Shown: positions 26,399-36,386, counted from the first letter of the stretch. The stretch: DNA of 64,000 bases from Pseudomonas viridiflava (GCF_900601905.1 NZ_UWFA01000416.1:620001-684000); one strand, 5' to 3'. The notes: generated from the sequence alone by a model not told the origin. Translations and numbers: made by a program.

Positions 26399-27544
26399 AT
26401 GATCATCTCTGCCTCCACCGATTACCGTGCCGCCGCGCAGCGCAAACTTCCGCCCTTCCTGTTTCACTACATCGACGGCGGCGCCTACGCCGAGCACACC
26501 TTGCGCCGCAACGTCGAAGACTTGGCCGACATCGCGTTGCGCCAGCGGGTGCTGCGCAACATGTCCGAGCTGAGCCTGGAGACTCAGCTGTTTGGCGAAA
26601 AGCTGGCCATGCCCGTGGCACTGGCTCCGGTGGGCCTGACCGGGATGTTCGCCCGACGCGGCGAAGTGCAGGCTGCCAAGGCCGCCGACGCCAGTGGCAT
26701 TCCGTTCATCCTGTCGACGGTGTCGGTGTGCCCGATCGAGGAGGTGGCTCCGGCAATCAACCGGCCGATGTGGTTTCAGCTGTATGTGCTGCGCGATCGC
26801 GGCTTCATGAAAAACGCACTGGAGCGCGCCAGGGCTGCGGGGGTCACGACGCTGATCTTCACGGTGGACATGCCTGTCCCCGGCGCCCGCTATCGCGACG
26901 CTCACTCAGGCATGAGCGGTGCCAACGCCGCGTTCCGGCGCATGCTGCAGGCTTTCACTCACCCCGGCTGGGCATGGGATGTGGGACTCAACGGTCGGCC
27001 CCACGACCTGGGCAATATCTCCGCGTATCGCGGCAGCCCCACCGGCCTGGCAGATTATATCGGCTGGCTGGGCAGCAACTTCGATCCGTCGATATCCTGG
27101 AAGGACCTGGAGTGGATCCGCGACTTCTGGCAAGGCCCGATGGTCATCAAGGGTATCCTTGACCCCGATGACGCGCGGGATGCAGTGAGCTTCGGCGCGG
27201 ACGGAATCGTCGTCTCCAACCATGGCGGGCGTCAGCTGGACGGCGTGCTCTCCAGCGCCAGGGCGTTGCCCGCGATAGCCGACGCGGTCAAAGGGGATCT
27301 GGCGATCCTGGCGGACTCCGGCATTCGCAGCGGCCTGGACGTGGTGCGGATGATTGCCCTGGGCGCCGACAGCGTGCTGCTCGGCCGAGCGTTCATTTAC
27401 GCGTTGGCGGCGGCCGGTGGCGCAGGGGTCAGCAATCTGCTCGGGCTGATCGAGAAGGAAATGCGCGTCGCCATGGTTCTCACCGGGGCCAAGAGCATTG
27501 CCGAGATCAGCGCCGACTCCCTGGTGCGGAATTTGCGCGACTGA
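26399..27544 (+). CDS. lldD: L-lactate dehydrogenase (quinone), LldD
   Basis: 381 residues from ATG 26399; the upstream extension of the frame is not conserved in character. FMN-dependent alpha-hydroxyacid dehydrogenase: residues follow the LldD pattern from MIISASTDYRAAAQRKLPPF onward, with the catalytic His275 in VVSNHGGRQLDG and the phosphate-binding ADSGIRSGLDVVRMIALGA. It oxidises L-lactate to pyruvate at the inner membrane and passes electrons to quinone. In many pseudomonads it sits in an lldP-lldD-lldE operon with lldR; here it stands alone, between pncC and an MFS gene, but keeps an LldR-like operator. Confidence 0.93.
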   Translation: MIISASTDYRAAAQRKLPPFLFHYIDGGAYAEHTLRRNVEDLADIALRQRVLRNMSELSLETQLFGEKLAMPVALAPVGLTGMFARRGEVQAAKAADASGIPFILSTVSVCPIEEVAPAINRPMWFQLYVLRDRGFMKNALERARAAGVTTLIFTVDMPVPGARYRDAHSGMSGANAAFRRMLQAFTHPGWAWDVGLNGRPHDLGNISAYRGSPTGLADYIGWLGSNFDPSISWKDLEWIRDFWQGPMVIKGILDPDDARDAVSFGADGIVVSNHGGRQLDGVLSSARALPAIADAVKGDLAILADSGIRSGLDVVRMIALGADSVLLGRAFIYALAAAGGAGVSNLLGLIEKEMRVAMVLTGAKSIAEISADSLVRNLRD

Positions 27545-27639
27545 TTCTGTAACGAGCAGCCGCAAGCCTGCTAGCATGCGGCTCTTTGACGCCTGCCTCC
27601 CGGCCGTTGACCCCGACTGCTTGACGCTAAGGACCTCGA

Positions 27640-28821
27640 TTGACTATCGACACCCTGCCCCGCCGCCCCGGAAAGGGCAAAATCGCGTTGCTGGGGCTGC
27701 TGCAAATCCTGTCTTGGGGTGGCTCGTTTTACCTGCTGGGCGTATTGGCTGACCCGATTGCGGCTGACACCGGCTGGCCGCACCAATGGGTGCTGGGCGC
27801 GGCGTCCATCGGCTTGCTGGTGGCCAGCCTGTTATCGCCGTTGTGCGGTCGGCTTATTGGGCGTCTCGGCGGGCGCAAGGTGCTGGGCGCGCACGGTTTG
27901 ATCCTGGCGGCCGGCCTGGGCCTGATGGCGGTTGCGCCGTCGCTGCCGGTTTTCCTGTTCGCCTGGGTGATCATCGGCATGGCCATGGCCACCGGACTGT
28001 ACGACGCGCTGTTCACTTCGCTGGGCTCGACCTACGGCCTGCAGGCGCGCCCGATCATTGTCGGGATCACTCTGATTTCCGGATTCTGCACCACCGTCAT
28101 CTGGCCACTTCTGGCCGTGATGGAACACCTAATGGGCTGGCGGATGACCTGCGCAGTGTTTGGCGGTGTCGTGCTGGTCACGCTTTTCCCGCTGTACCGT
28201 TACGCCCTGGAAGCCCACGTACCTGCGGTCAGCAGGGGCCGCGCCGTTTCCGGCAGCGGCACGGCCCTGGAGCCGTCGATCTACTGGTCCATGACCGCTC
28301 TGTTCGCCATCGCCGCTGCGCTGATGACTTGCCTGTCCATTGTGCTGCTCACAGTCTTGCAGGCTCGCGGCCACAGCCTGGCCTCGGCCATCGGGCTGGC
28401 AGCCCTGATCGGCCCGGCGTCGGTGCTGTGTCGGGTGTTCGATCTGCTGTTCAAGCGCAACACCCCGATGTTGACCGCCTTGCTGTCCAGCGGCATGACG
28501 GCGCTGGGGCTGTTGCTGGTGGATTTCGCCCCCGGCATGGTGGCCTGGGGACTGGTGTTTTACGGGGCCGGCAACGGCTTGCGTGCCATCGTCAAAAGCA
28601 CCTTGCCGCTGGCGGTGGTTGATCAGGCCGATTACGCGATGATCTCCGGGCGCATGGCCAGGCCCGCGCTGCTCGCCCAGGCGGCAGCGCCCGTGGCGTG
28701 CGGTTACCTGATCTCTGAATGGGGCAGCGAAGCGATGATCCACGCCCTCACCGCCATGGCACTGATGGCCTTCGCCCTGTCGTTATGGCTCGCCCGATTA
28801 GTTGCACGTCGGCAGACATGA
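27640..28821 (+). CDS. MFS permease
   Basis: 393 residues from a TTG start preceded by AAGGA. Twelve hydrophobic segments are evident. The loop between the second and third (LCGRLIGRLGGRKVLG) has the G-R-x-G-R-R-type MFS motif. The character of the N terminus (KIALLGLLQILSWGGSFYLL) recalls monocarboxylate/oxalate-type MFS members. It follows lldD by 95 bases and precedes a TonB-dependent receptor, but no shared substrate is obvious. A monocarboxylate would fit lldD; a siderophore would fit the receptor. No operator was seen. Confidence 0.8.
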   Translation: MTIDTLPRRPGKGKIALLGLLQILSWGGSFYLLGVLADPIAADTGWPHQWVLGAASIGLLVASLLSPLCGRLIGRLGGRKVLGAHGLILAAGLGLMAVAPSLPVFLFAWVIIGMAMATGLYDALFTSLGSTYGLQARPIIVGITLISGFCTTVIWPLLAVMEHLMGWRMTCAVFGGVVLVTLFPLYRYALEAHVPAVSRGRAVSGSGTALEPSIYWSMTALFAIAAALMTCLSIVLLTVLQARGHSLASAIGLAALIGPASVLCRVFDLLFKRNTPMLTALLSSGMTALGLLLVDFAPGMVAWGLVFYGAGNGLRAIVKSTLPLAVVDQADYAMISGRMARPALLAQAAAPVACGYLISEWGSEAMIHALTAMALMAFALSLWLARLVARRQT

Positions 28822-28904
28822 ATCGCAAAGCGGCCATGTGCTTACTTGGTTATTCATGACGTCGCAGTTCTCATTGTCTGTTTTTCACGCCTGGAGCGTT
28901 TTTG

Positions 28905-31028
28905 ATGCCATCACCCCACTCCCTTCCTGCGGCCTTGCTGGGCCTGGCGCTTGTCTGTCCCGCCATGGCCGAAGCCGCCGGCATCGAACTGGGGCAAGTG
29001 ATCATTAAGGATCAGGCGCTGAGCGGCGAAGACCAGACGCAGGAAGATGCCAAGGCCGAACTGGCGAAAGTCCCCGGCGGCAGCAATGTCGTCGACATGC
29101 GCCGCGTGCTGCAAGGCCGCGCGGCCTCCAATCAGGATGTCCTGGCCTATCAGCCGGGCATTTACGCCCAGTCAGCCGGCAACGAAGGCGTGAAGATTTC
29201 GATTCGCGGCTCCGGCATCAACCGTGCGCCAGGCGCCCACGCCTCGGGGCTGTACACCATGCTCGACGGCCTGCCCCTCACCGGCCCGGGCGGTACGCCC
29301 TACGAATTGCTCGAACCTCTGTGGGTCGATCATGTGCAGGTGCTGCGCGGCGCCAATGGGTTTGATCGCGGCGCGCTGGCCCTGGGCGGCGCCATCAATT
29401 ACGTCAGCCACACCGGTTATGACGCGCCGTTGCTGCAGGTGCGCTATGCCATGGGCAGCCACGGGTATCAGCAACGTCAGGTCAGTTCCGGCCAGGTGTT
29501 GGGCGACTTCGACTATTACCTGTCCATGACCGACGCAAAATCGGACGGTTATCAGGACCACACGTCCAGTCAAAGTCAGGGCGTGATCGCCAACTTTGGC
29601 TATCGCTTCAGCCCGAATCTGGAGACCCGCTTTTATATCCGCCACCGGGAAACCGACAACGAGCTGGCCGGACGCGTCACCCGGCAGTCCATCGAGCACG
29701 ACCCAAAGGCTGCCAACCCCACCTATGTGGCACGGGACTACAACCGCGATCAGCCGGGCAGCACCTTCATTGGCAACAAGACCACCTGGTACATCGACGA
29801 CGACTCAAGCCTGCAGACGGGTCTGGCCTACCACGACTACCCCATGGACCTGCGCGAAGGGCCCAACCGCCTGCGCGTCGCGTACACCGATGTCAGCGGA
29901 ACGGTGGACTACAAACGTCGCGACACCCTCTGGGGCCTCGAAAGCAACAGCACCCTGGGCTTGCGCGTAACCAAACACTTGCCCAATGCCGGTGCCAGCG
30001 AATTCGTGCGGATCCCCACAGGGAACACGGCCCGGTACGCACCGGGCACGCGAATCCGCGATTTCACCTACCAGGGTTCGGACACTGTCCTGCATGTCGG
30101 CAATGATCTGCAGCTCGCCGATGATCTGTGGCTGACCACCGGGCTGGCGGCCCTCTACACCCGCCGGGAAAGTGCCGTGACTTACCCCGACGACGGCGGC
30201 AAGACCAGCCTCGGCGACTGGGATTACGCGCCGCGTCTGGGCCTGCGTTATCAGCTGACGCCTGATGTGCAGCTGTTCGGCAACCTGAGTCGCTCGGTGG
30301 AAGGGCCACACCCCTGGTCGCTGATCTATAGCTCCAACCAGCTCTTCCCGGCGGGCAGTGGCGTGGCAACCGGTGCCCAGCGCGTGCCGGTCAAACTGCA
30401 AAACCAGACCGCGACTACCCTGGAAATCGGTGGTCGTGGCGACAGTGCGCTGGGTCAATGGAGCCTGGCCTGGTACTACGCGCAGGTCCGTCATGAATTG
30501 CTGTCGGTATTGCCGGACGCCAACGCCACCACTCCGTTTGAGCTCAATGCCAGCCCTACCGTGCATCAGGGCGTGGAGGCCAGTCTGCAAAGCAGCCTGT
30601 GGTCCCATCAGGGCGGCGAACTGAGCCTGCGTCAGGCTTACACCTTCAGTGACTTCCACTACCGCGACGACGATCGATTCGGCGACAACCGCCTGCCGGG
30701 GCTGCCGATGCACTACTACCAGGGCGAACTGCGCTACGAATGGCCCCAGGGTTTCTTCGCAGCAGTGGATACGCAACTGGTATCCAGGGCCGCGGTGGAT
30801 TACGCCAACAGTTATTACGCTGACCCGTACGCGCTATTTGGCGCCACGCTTGGCTACAACGCCCCCAAGGATGATTGGCAAACCTGGTTGAACCTGCGCA
30901 ATCTGACCAACAAGCACTTCGCGGCCACGGTCACGCCGGGCTACGACGACAAAGGCGTCGATGCGGCGCGCTCAACGCCGGGTGAAGGGCTGGGGCTGTA
31001 TGTGGGTGTCTCATGGAGTTTGCGCTAG
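28905..31028 (+). CDS. TonB-dependent outer-membrane receptor
   Basis: 707 residues from ATG 28905, with GGAG upstream; a TTG three bases earlier is ignored. Signal peptide 1-25 or so. There is no N-terminal signalling (STN) domain, so it does not belong to a surface-signalling sigma/FecR system. The plug (about 55-175) has VKISIRGSGINRAPGAHASG and VDHVQVLRGANGFDRGALAL. The barrel follows, with the usual alternating aromatic pattern. The last residues are VGVSWSLR, with no terminal aromatic, which is unusual for a barrel assembled by BamA. FecA-like iron-chelate uptake is the general expectation; the ligand is not determinable. Confidence 0.88.
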   Translation: MPSPHSLPAALLGLALVCPAMAEAAGIELGQVIIKDQALSGEDQTQEDAKAELAKVPGGSNVVDMRRVLQGRAASNQDVLAYQPGIYAQSAGNEGVKISIRGSGINRAPGAHASGLYTMLDGLPLTGPGGTPYELLEPLWVDHVQVLRGANGFDRGALALGGAINYVSHTGYDAPLLQVRYAMGSHGYQQRQVSSGQVLGDFDYYLSMTDAKSDGYQDHTSSQSQGVIANFGYRFSPNLETRFYIRHRETDNELAGRVTRQSIEHDPKAANPTYVARDYNRDQPGSTFIGNKTTWYIDDDSSLQTGLAYHDYPMDLREGPNRLRVAYTDVSGTVDYKRRDTLWGLESNSTLGLRVTKHLPNAGASEFVRIPTGNTARYAPGTRIRDFTYQGSDTVLHVGNDLQLADDLWLTTGLAALYTRRESAVTYPDDGGKTSLGDWDYAPRLGLRYQLTPDVQLFGNLSRSVEGPHPWSLIYSSNQLFPAGSGVATGAQRVPVKLQNQTATTLEIGGRGDSALGQWSLAWYYAQVRHELLSVLPDANATTPFELNASPTVHQGVEASLQSSLWSHQGGELSLRQAYTFSDFHYRDDDRFGDNRLPGLPMHYYQGELRYEWPQGFFAAVDTQLVSRAAVDYANSYYADPYALFGATLGYNAPKDDWQTWLNLRNLTNKHFAATVTPGYDDKGVDAARSTPGEGLGLYVGVSWSLR

Positions 31029-31231
31029 AAGCCCTGCCGCGAAGCTGTGAACGCCAGCAACTCGCCTCTGAATTACCCCAATCAAGTACCTATCAGCCTA
31101 ACGGTGGCAGTTTGCTTTCCCATAATTTGATACTGTGTCAGCGGATTTTTCGGGACGAATGCCATTCGACGCTTGTCAGCTCATCACCTGAGCGCGCGTC
31201 CACCCGTCTCAAAAGCTCATAGGGGGAAGTT

Positions 31232-33490
31232 TTGACTGCTACTGACACTCAGGCATCGCTGCAAGCGGCCATCGATAACTGCGCTCGCGAACCGATCCGT
31301 ATCCCAGGCAGCATTCAGCCCCAAGGTTTCCTGATCGTCATCGAAGAACCCTCGATGACGATTGTGCAGATCAGCGAAAACATCACCCAATGGCTGGATG
31401 TCGAGGCCAGTGCCTTGCTCGGCTGCACGCTGGACTCGCTGGTCAAAAATGGCTCGGCGTCGGTGGCCGAGCTTGGCGAGCTTGAGGAAGAAGAAGCTCA
31501 GCCTTTTCACGTCGGCGATGTGACGTTCATCAAAGGTGCACGCGCTGCTCAGCCGGTCGCCATGATGCTGCACCGCCACGACGGCCTGTTGATTGCCGAA
31601 TTCGAGCCCGCCAGCGATACCGCCACAGCCCATGGCAAGTTGTATCCACTGGTGCGTTCGTTCATCAGCCAGATGCGCGAAGAAGAAACCGTCGATGAGC
31701 TGTGTGATCGCTCCGTGCGCTTCATCAAGCGCCTGACCGGCTTTGGCCGGGTGAATGCTTACCGCTTCGACCGGGACGGCAACGGCATCGTCAACGCCGA
31801 AGCGGCGGATCCCGGCTACCCGAGTTACCTGGGCCTGTGCTTCCCGGCCTCGGACATCCCCCGTCAGGCCCGCGAGCTGTATTGCGCCAACCGGATCCGG
31901 ATCATTGCCGACGCGTATTACGTTGCGTCGCCGATCATCCCCGCGAACAACCCGTCGACCGGGCAGCCGCTCGACCTGAGCTACGCCACGTTGCGCAGTG
32001 TTTCGCCGGTGCATCTGCAGTACATGCGCAACATGGGCACCGGTGCGTCGATGTCGATCTCGATCGTGGTCGACGGCCAGCTGTGGGGCCTGATTTCCTG
32101 CCACAACCAGACGCCGCACCCGGTCAGCTTTCAGACCCGCTCGGCCTGTGAATTGCTCGGCCGGGTGTTGTCGCTGCAGGTCGAAACCAAGGAAGCGCAC
32201 CTGCGCAACCAGCGCATGCTGGGCCTGCGCAAAGACATCGTGCACATGCTTGCCGCCATGGCCGACCACGACAGCGTATTCAAGGGCCTCAAGTCCCTGC
32301 CTGATACCTTCATCCGCTTTGTCGGCGCCAGCGGCGCGGCCGTGGTGTCCGATGACGAGTGCGACCTGTTTGGCCAGACTCCACCGGAAAAGCAGGTCCG
32401 CGCGCTGGCTGCCTGGCTGGCTGAGCGTGACAATGGCGAGATTTTCCACACCGATAATATCGGGCGGGACGTCGCTGAATTACCCGTGCTGGCGAAATCG
32501 GTGAGTGGCGCGCTCGCGGTGTCCATTTCAGAACTGCATTCCAACTACCTGATCTGGTTCAAGCCCGAGCAGACGCTGGTCGTCAACTGGGCGGGCCGAC
32601 CTGAAAAGGCCATTGATCCGAGCGGTTCTCTGAGCCCCAGACAAAGTTTCGAACGCTGGAAGCAGACGGTTGAAGGGTTTTCCACGCCTTGGCAGGAGAC
32701 CGAGCTGGAAGGCGTCGCCGAGTTGCGTCTGGCGGTGCTCGGCATCGTGCTGCGCAAAGCCGAAGAAATGGCCCAGCTGGCCACGGAACTCAAGCGCAGC
32801 AACAAGGAGCTTGAAGCATTCTCCTACAGCGTTTCACACGACTTGCGCGCACCGCTGCGCCACATTGCCGGTTACGCCGAGCTGCTCAGCGACATGGAAC
32901 AGGGCAACCTGTCCGAGCGCGGGCAACGGTTCCTGGGCACCATCGGTGAATCGGCCAAGTTTGCCGGCACCCTGGTCGATAACCTTTTGAGCTTTTCACA
33001 GATGGGCCGCTCGGCCATGCGCCAGTCGGAAGTCAACCTCACCGCCATGGTCGATTCGATCAAACGGGAAATGCTCCCCGATTACCAAGGCCGGACCATC
33101 GAGTGGGTGGTTCGCGAGCTTCCCATCATCATCGGCGACCCGGCCTTCTTGCACCTGGCCATGCGTAACCTGCTGGCCAACGCCATCAAATACACCCGCA
33201 ACGAAGCCGTTGCCGTGATCGAAATCGATGCGCTGGAGCATGACGACGGGGTGACCGTCAGCGTGCGCGACAACGGCGTGGGCTTTGACATGCGCTATGC
33301 CGACAAACTGTTCGGGGTGTTTCAGCGCCTGCATCGAATGGAAGAATTTGAAGGAACAGGCATCGGCCTGGCCAACGTCAGACGCATCATCGAGCGTCAT
33401 GGCGGGACCGTTCTGGCCAAGGGTGTGCTCAACGAGGGCGCCGTTTTCTCCTTTACCCTGCCTCACAAACCTTTAACTCCAACTGCCTGA
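31232..33490 (+). CDS. bphP: Bacteriophytochrome sensor kinase
   Basis: 752 residues from a TTG preceded by AGGGGGAAG. Order of domains: PAS (to about 115) with the biliverdin-binding Cys17 in NCAREPIRIPGSIQPQGFLI; GAF (about 140-310) with the chromophore-pocket motif PASDIPRQARELY; PHY (about 330-500); HisKA with His536 in SYSVSHDLRAPLRHIAGYAE; and HATPase with NLLANAIKYTRN and GTGIGLANVRRI. It senses red/far-red light through a bilin and phosphorylates a response regulator. No bphO haem oxygenase gene adjoins it; the 203 bases upstream hold no gene. This matches the BphP2-type locus of P. syringae rather than the bphOP type. Confidence 0.93.
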   Translation: MTATDTQASLQAAIDNCAREPIRIPGSIQPQGFLIVIEEPSMTIVQISENITQWLDVEASALLGCTLDSLVKNGSASVAELGELEEEEAQPFHVGDVTFIKGARAAQPVAMMLHRHDGLLIAEFEPASDTATAHGKLYPLVRSFISQMREEETVDELCDRSVRFIKRLTGFGRVNAYRFDRDGNGIVNAEAADPGYPSYLGLCFPASDIPRQARELYCANRIRIIADAYYVASPIIPANNPSTGQPLDLSYATLRSVSPVHLQYMRNMGTGASMSISIVVDGQLWGLISCHNQTPHPVSFQTRSACELLGRVLSLQVETKEAHLRNQRMLGLRKDIVHMLAAMADHDSVFKGLKSLPDTFIRFVGASGAAVVSDDECDLFGQTPPEKQVRALAAWLAERDNGEIFHTDNIGRDVAELPVLAKSVSGALAVSISELHSNYLIWFKPEQTLVVNWAGRPEKAIDPSGSLSPRQSFERWKQTVEGFSTPWQETELEGVAELRLAVLGIVLRKAEEMAQLATELKRSNKELEAFSYSVSHDLRAPLRHIAGYAELLSDMEQGNLSERGQRFLGTIGESAKFAGTLVDNLLSFSQMGRSAMRQSEVNLTAMVDSIKREMLPDYQGRTIEWVVRELPIIIGDPAFLHLAMRNLLANAIKYTRNEAVAVIEIDALEHDDGVTVSVRDNGVGFDMRYADKLFGVFQRLHRMEEFEGTGIGLANVRRIIERHGGTVLAKGVLNEGAVFSFTLPHKPLTPTA

Positions 33491-33521
33491 GCTCCTGAAG
33501 AGAGAGCGCGGAGAGAACAAA

Positions 33522-33983
33522 ATGCTTAAACCGATCTTGCTGGTCGAAGACAATCCCCATGATCTGGAGCTGACGCTGGTGGCGCTTGAGCGCAGTCAGC
33601 TGGCCAACGAAGTGATCGTCATGCGTGACGGGGCCGAGGCCCTGGATTACCTGTTCCGCCGCAATGCTTACGCCGATCGCTCGGACGGCAATCCGGCGGT
33701 GCTGCTGCTCGACTTGAAACTGCCTAAAGTCGATGGCTTGCAGGTCCTGGACGCGATTCGCCAGTCCGAAGAGCTGCGCAGCATCCCGGTGGTCATGCTG
33801 ACCTCCTCCCGCGAAGAGCCGGACCTGACCCGTGCCTACCAACTGGGCGTCAACGCTTATGTGGTCAAACCGGTGGAATTCAAGGAATTCGTCAGCGCCA
33901 TCTCCGACCTGGGTATTTTCTGGGCGGTGCTGAACGAACCGCCACCCGGCTCTGTCAGAGCTCAGCGTCGCCCCGGTTCCTGA
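33522..33983 (+). CDS. Single-domain response regulator (Rcp1-like)
   Basis: 153 residues, receiver only. Motifs: ILLVEDNPHDLELT, phospho-acceptor Asp64 in LLLDLKLPKVDGL, and the Lys in AYVVKPVEF. The N-P-H-D sequence after the acidic pair is typical of the receivers that follow phytochromes. GGAGAG precedes the ATG. It starts 32 bases after bphP and is the probable direct phosphoryl acceptor. With no output domain, it must act by protein contact or pass the phosphoryl group on, possibly to the hybrid kinase encoded next. Confidence 0.9.
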   Translation: MLKPILLVEDNPHDLELTLVALERSQLANEVIVMRDGAEALDYLFRRNAYADRSDGNPAVLLLDLKLPKVDGLQVLDAIRQSEELRSIPVVMLTSSREEPDLTRAYQLGVNAYVVKPVEFKEFVSAISDLGIFWAVLNEPPPGSVRAQRRPGS

Positions 33984-34010
33984 CCTGTATTGATAAGCGC
34001 AGTCGACTTA

Positions 34011-36386
34011 ATGCCATTCAGCCAACTCAAGATTCTCCTGATTGAAGACAGCCCGCACGATGCGGAGCTGACGCTCCTGGCATTGGAGGCCAGCGGTATC
34101 GACGTTGATTCAACCCTGGTACATAACCACCACGGCGCTGCCAAGGCATTGAGTGAGCAGACATTCGATGCCGTGCTCTGCGACTTCCTGCTGCCGGGTT
34201 CATCAGGCGCCGAGGTGTTGAAAATCGCCCGGGAACTGGCTCCGGAAACACCGTTCATTTTCCTCTCAGGGATCTTCGGCGAGCAGCAAGCCGTGGAAAT
34301 GATGCGCCTGGGGGCGGTGGATTACGTCCTCAAGCAAAACCTCAAGATGCTGCCCAAAGCCGTGAAACGGGCAGTCTCCGAGGTGCGCGAGCGGGTCAAG
34401 CGGCGAGCTGCGGAAACCGCCCTGCAGGAAGTTGAAGTGCGCGCGCGGCTTGCCATCGAGGCGGCCATGATGGGCGTCTGGGAGTATCAGCCAGCACTGG
34501 GCAGGATGCTCTGGGACGAGCGCTGCAATGCCTTGTACGAAATTCTGCCGAACAGCCAGGTCGACCTGCCCTTTCTGTTGGCCCGCTGCCATCCCGATGA
34601 TCGACCGCTGCTGGAGTCGCGCCTCCAACAGGCGCTGGCCCGCGAAGGCGACTATCAGATCGAATACCGCGCACTGCTGCCTAACGGCAGGTCGCGCTGG
34701 CTGTTTTCCAACGGCCGCTCGGTCTTTGAAAAAGGCCGCTGCGTGCGCTTTACCGGCGTCATGCAGGACATCACCGAGCGCAAACAGGCCACCCGCGAGT
34801 TGGTCGAACTCAACGAAGCCCTGGGTGCGCGCATCGAGTTGCGCACCCGGGAACGCGACCGCACCTGGGAGCTGTCCAGGGAGCTACTGGCGGTGCTGCG
34901 CCTGGACATGACTCCGATCTCGTTCAACCCCGCCTGGGAGGCCACGCTGGGCTGGTCCAACGAACAGATCAGCCAGATGCGCCTCTGGGAATTGATTCAC
35001 CCGGCGGACGTCGGCACCACCGTGCATGAGATGGAAAGCATCGCCCGGGGTAACATCTCCACGCGTTTCGTCAACCGCATGAAGCACCGCTCCGGTGATT
35101 ACCGCTGGCTGTCCTGGACCATCGTTCCGGAAGGCGAATTGATGTACGCCGCGGTCCGCGACATCACCGAGGAACGTGCGGTCATTGATGAACTGGCAGC
35201 GGCCAACCAGCGTTTGCGTGCGCAGATCACCGAACGCGAACGCATCGAAGCCGACCTCCAGCAAATGCAGCGCCTGGAAGTGGTCGGGCAACTGACCGCT
35301 GGCGTGGCCCACGACTTCAACAACTTGCTGACGGTGATCCTGACCAGCACCACCTTCGCCATCCGCGATATCGAACGTGGCACCCTGGAGAAAACCGTCA
35401 ATCGCCTGCAGAACGTCAAGGACGCGGGCGAGCGCGGTGCCAAGCTGACCGCGCAGTTGCTGTCTTTCTCGCGCCGCCAACGTTTGCAGCCCACTGCCAT
35501 CAGCCTCAACGACACGGTCAGAAACATGGGTACCCTGCTTGCCCGAGCCTTGGGCGGCAGCATCTGGATCAATACCGAACTGGCTCCCGACCTGTGGTAC
35601 GCCATGGGCGATCCGACCCAGACCGAAATGATCATTCTCAACCTCGCCATCAATGCCCGGGACGCCATGGAAATGGGCGGGACGTTGTGTTTTTCCACGT
35701 TTAACGCCGAGATCACCCGCCCGGCCATTCGCCCCGAGGACCCCGAGCCAGGCAAATACGCCGTGCTCGCCATCAGCGATTCGGGCAGCGGCATGAGCGC
35801 GGAGACGCTGCTGCGTGCTTTCGAGCCGTTCTACACCACCAAGGATGTCGGCAAAGGCTCAGGGCTGGGCCTGGCGCAGGTGTTTGGCTTCGCCAAGCAA
35901 TCGGGCGGCGGGGTCATGATCGAGAGCGAACTGGGGGTCGGCACCAAGGTCATGGTTTACCTGCCCAGCGTCGGCAAACCGGAAACCCTGCCAGACGAAG
36001 AAATCAGCGTCGCACAGGCGGTTAGCCCAAGCGGCTCGCGAACCATTCTGCTGGTCGATGATGACCCGGCAGTGCGCTCGGTGACCTTGCAGATGCTGCA
36101 GTCGCTGGGTTACGCCGTGAAACAGGCTGGCAGCGGCCTGCAGGCCATGGAAATGCTCGATGGCGGCATTGACCTGGTGCTCACCGACTTTGCCATGCCG
36201 GGCATGACCGGCGGCGAGCTGGCGTCGCTGGTCCATCAGAAATACCCGGACATGCCGGTGCTGTTCGTCACCGGCTACGCCGACATCGACGTGCTCGGCC
36301 TGGAAGGCTCCTCGGTGGTGCAAAAGCCCTTCAACGAAGGCGACCTGATCAGCAAACTGAACAAGGCCCTGAGCGCAGCGCACTGA
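34011..36386 (+). CDS. Hybrid sensor kinase: REC-PAS-PAS-HisKA-HATPase-REC
   Basis: 791 residues from ATG 34011; a TTG at 33990 is possible and neither start has a strong ribosome-binding site. The N-terminal receiver has Asp58 (DAVLCDFLLPG) and is of the same type as the receiver encoded upstream. Two PAS domains follow (about 140-270 and 290-410), each ending in the FTGVMQDITERK/AVRDITEERA-type C-terminal signature. The HisKA box has His434 (GVAHDFNNLLTVILTSTTF), then N box, GSGMSAE and GSGLGLAQVFGF. The C-terminal receiver has Asp726 (LVLTDFAMPG). There is no membrane segment. It closes the phytochrome operon (27 bases after the receiver gene), suggesting a multistep phosphorelay. Confidence 0.9.
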   Translation: MPFSQLKILLIEDSPHDAELTLLALEASGIDVDSTLVHNHHGAAKALSEQTFDAVLCDFLLPGSSGAEVLKIARELAPETPFIFLSGIFGEQQAVEMMRLGAVDYVLKQNLKMLPKAVKRAVSEVRERVKRRAAETALQEVEVRARLAIEAAMMGVWEYQPALGRMLWDERCNALYEILPNSQVDLPFLLARCHPDDRPLLESRLQQALAREGDYQIEYRALLPNGRSRWLFSNGRSVFEKGRCVRFTGVMQDITERKQATRELVELNEALGARIELRTRERDRTWELSRELLAVLRLDMTPISFNPAWEATLGWSNEQISQMRLWELIHPADVGTTVHEMESIARGNISTRFVNRMKHRSGDYRWLSWTIVPEGELMYAAVRDITEERAVIDELAAANQRLRAQITERERIEADLQQMQRLEVVGQLTAGVAHDFNNLLTVILTSTTFAIRDIERGTLEKTVNRLQNVKDAGERGAKLTAQLLSFSRRQRLQPTAISLNDTVRNMGTLLARALGGSIWINTELAPDLWYAMGDPTQTEMIILNLAINARDAMEMGGTLCFSTFNAEITRPAIRPEDPEPGKYAVLAISDSGSGMSAETLLRAFEPFYTTKDVGKGSGLGLAQVFGFAKQSGGGVMIESELGVGTKVMVYLPSVGKPETLPDEEISVAQAVSPSGSRTILLVDDDPAVRSVTLQMLQSLGYAVKQAGSGLQAMEMLDGGIDLVLTDFAMPGMTGGELASLVHQKYPDMPVLFVTGYADIDVLGLEGSSVVQKPFNEGDLISKLNKALSAAH

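Noticed and set aside
31029..31231. Search for a bphO gene or fragment before bphP
   Set aside because: The 203-base gap has no open frame with haem-oxygenase character.
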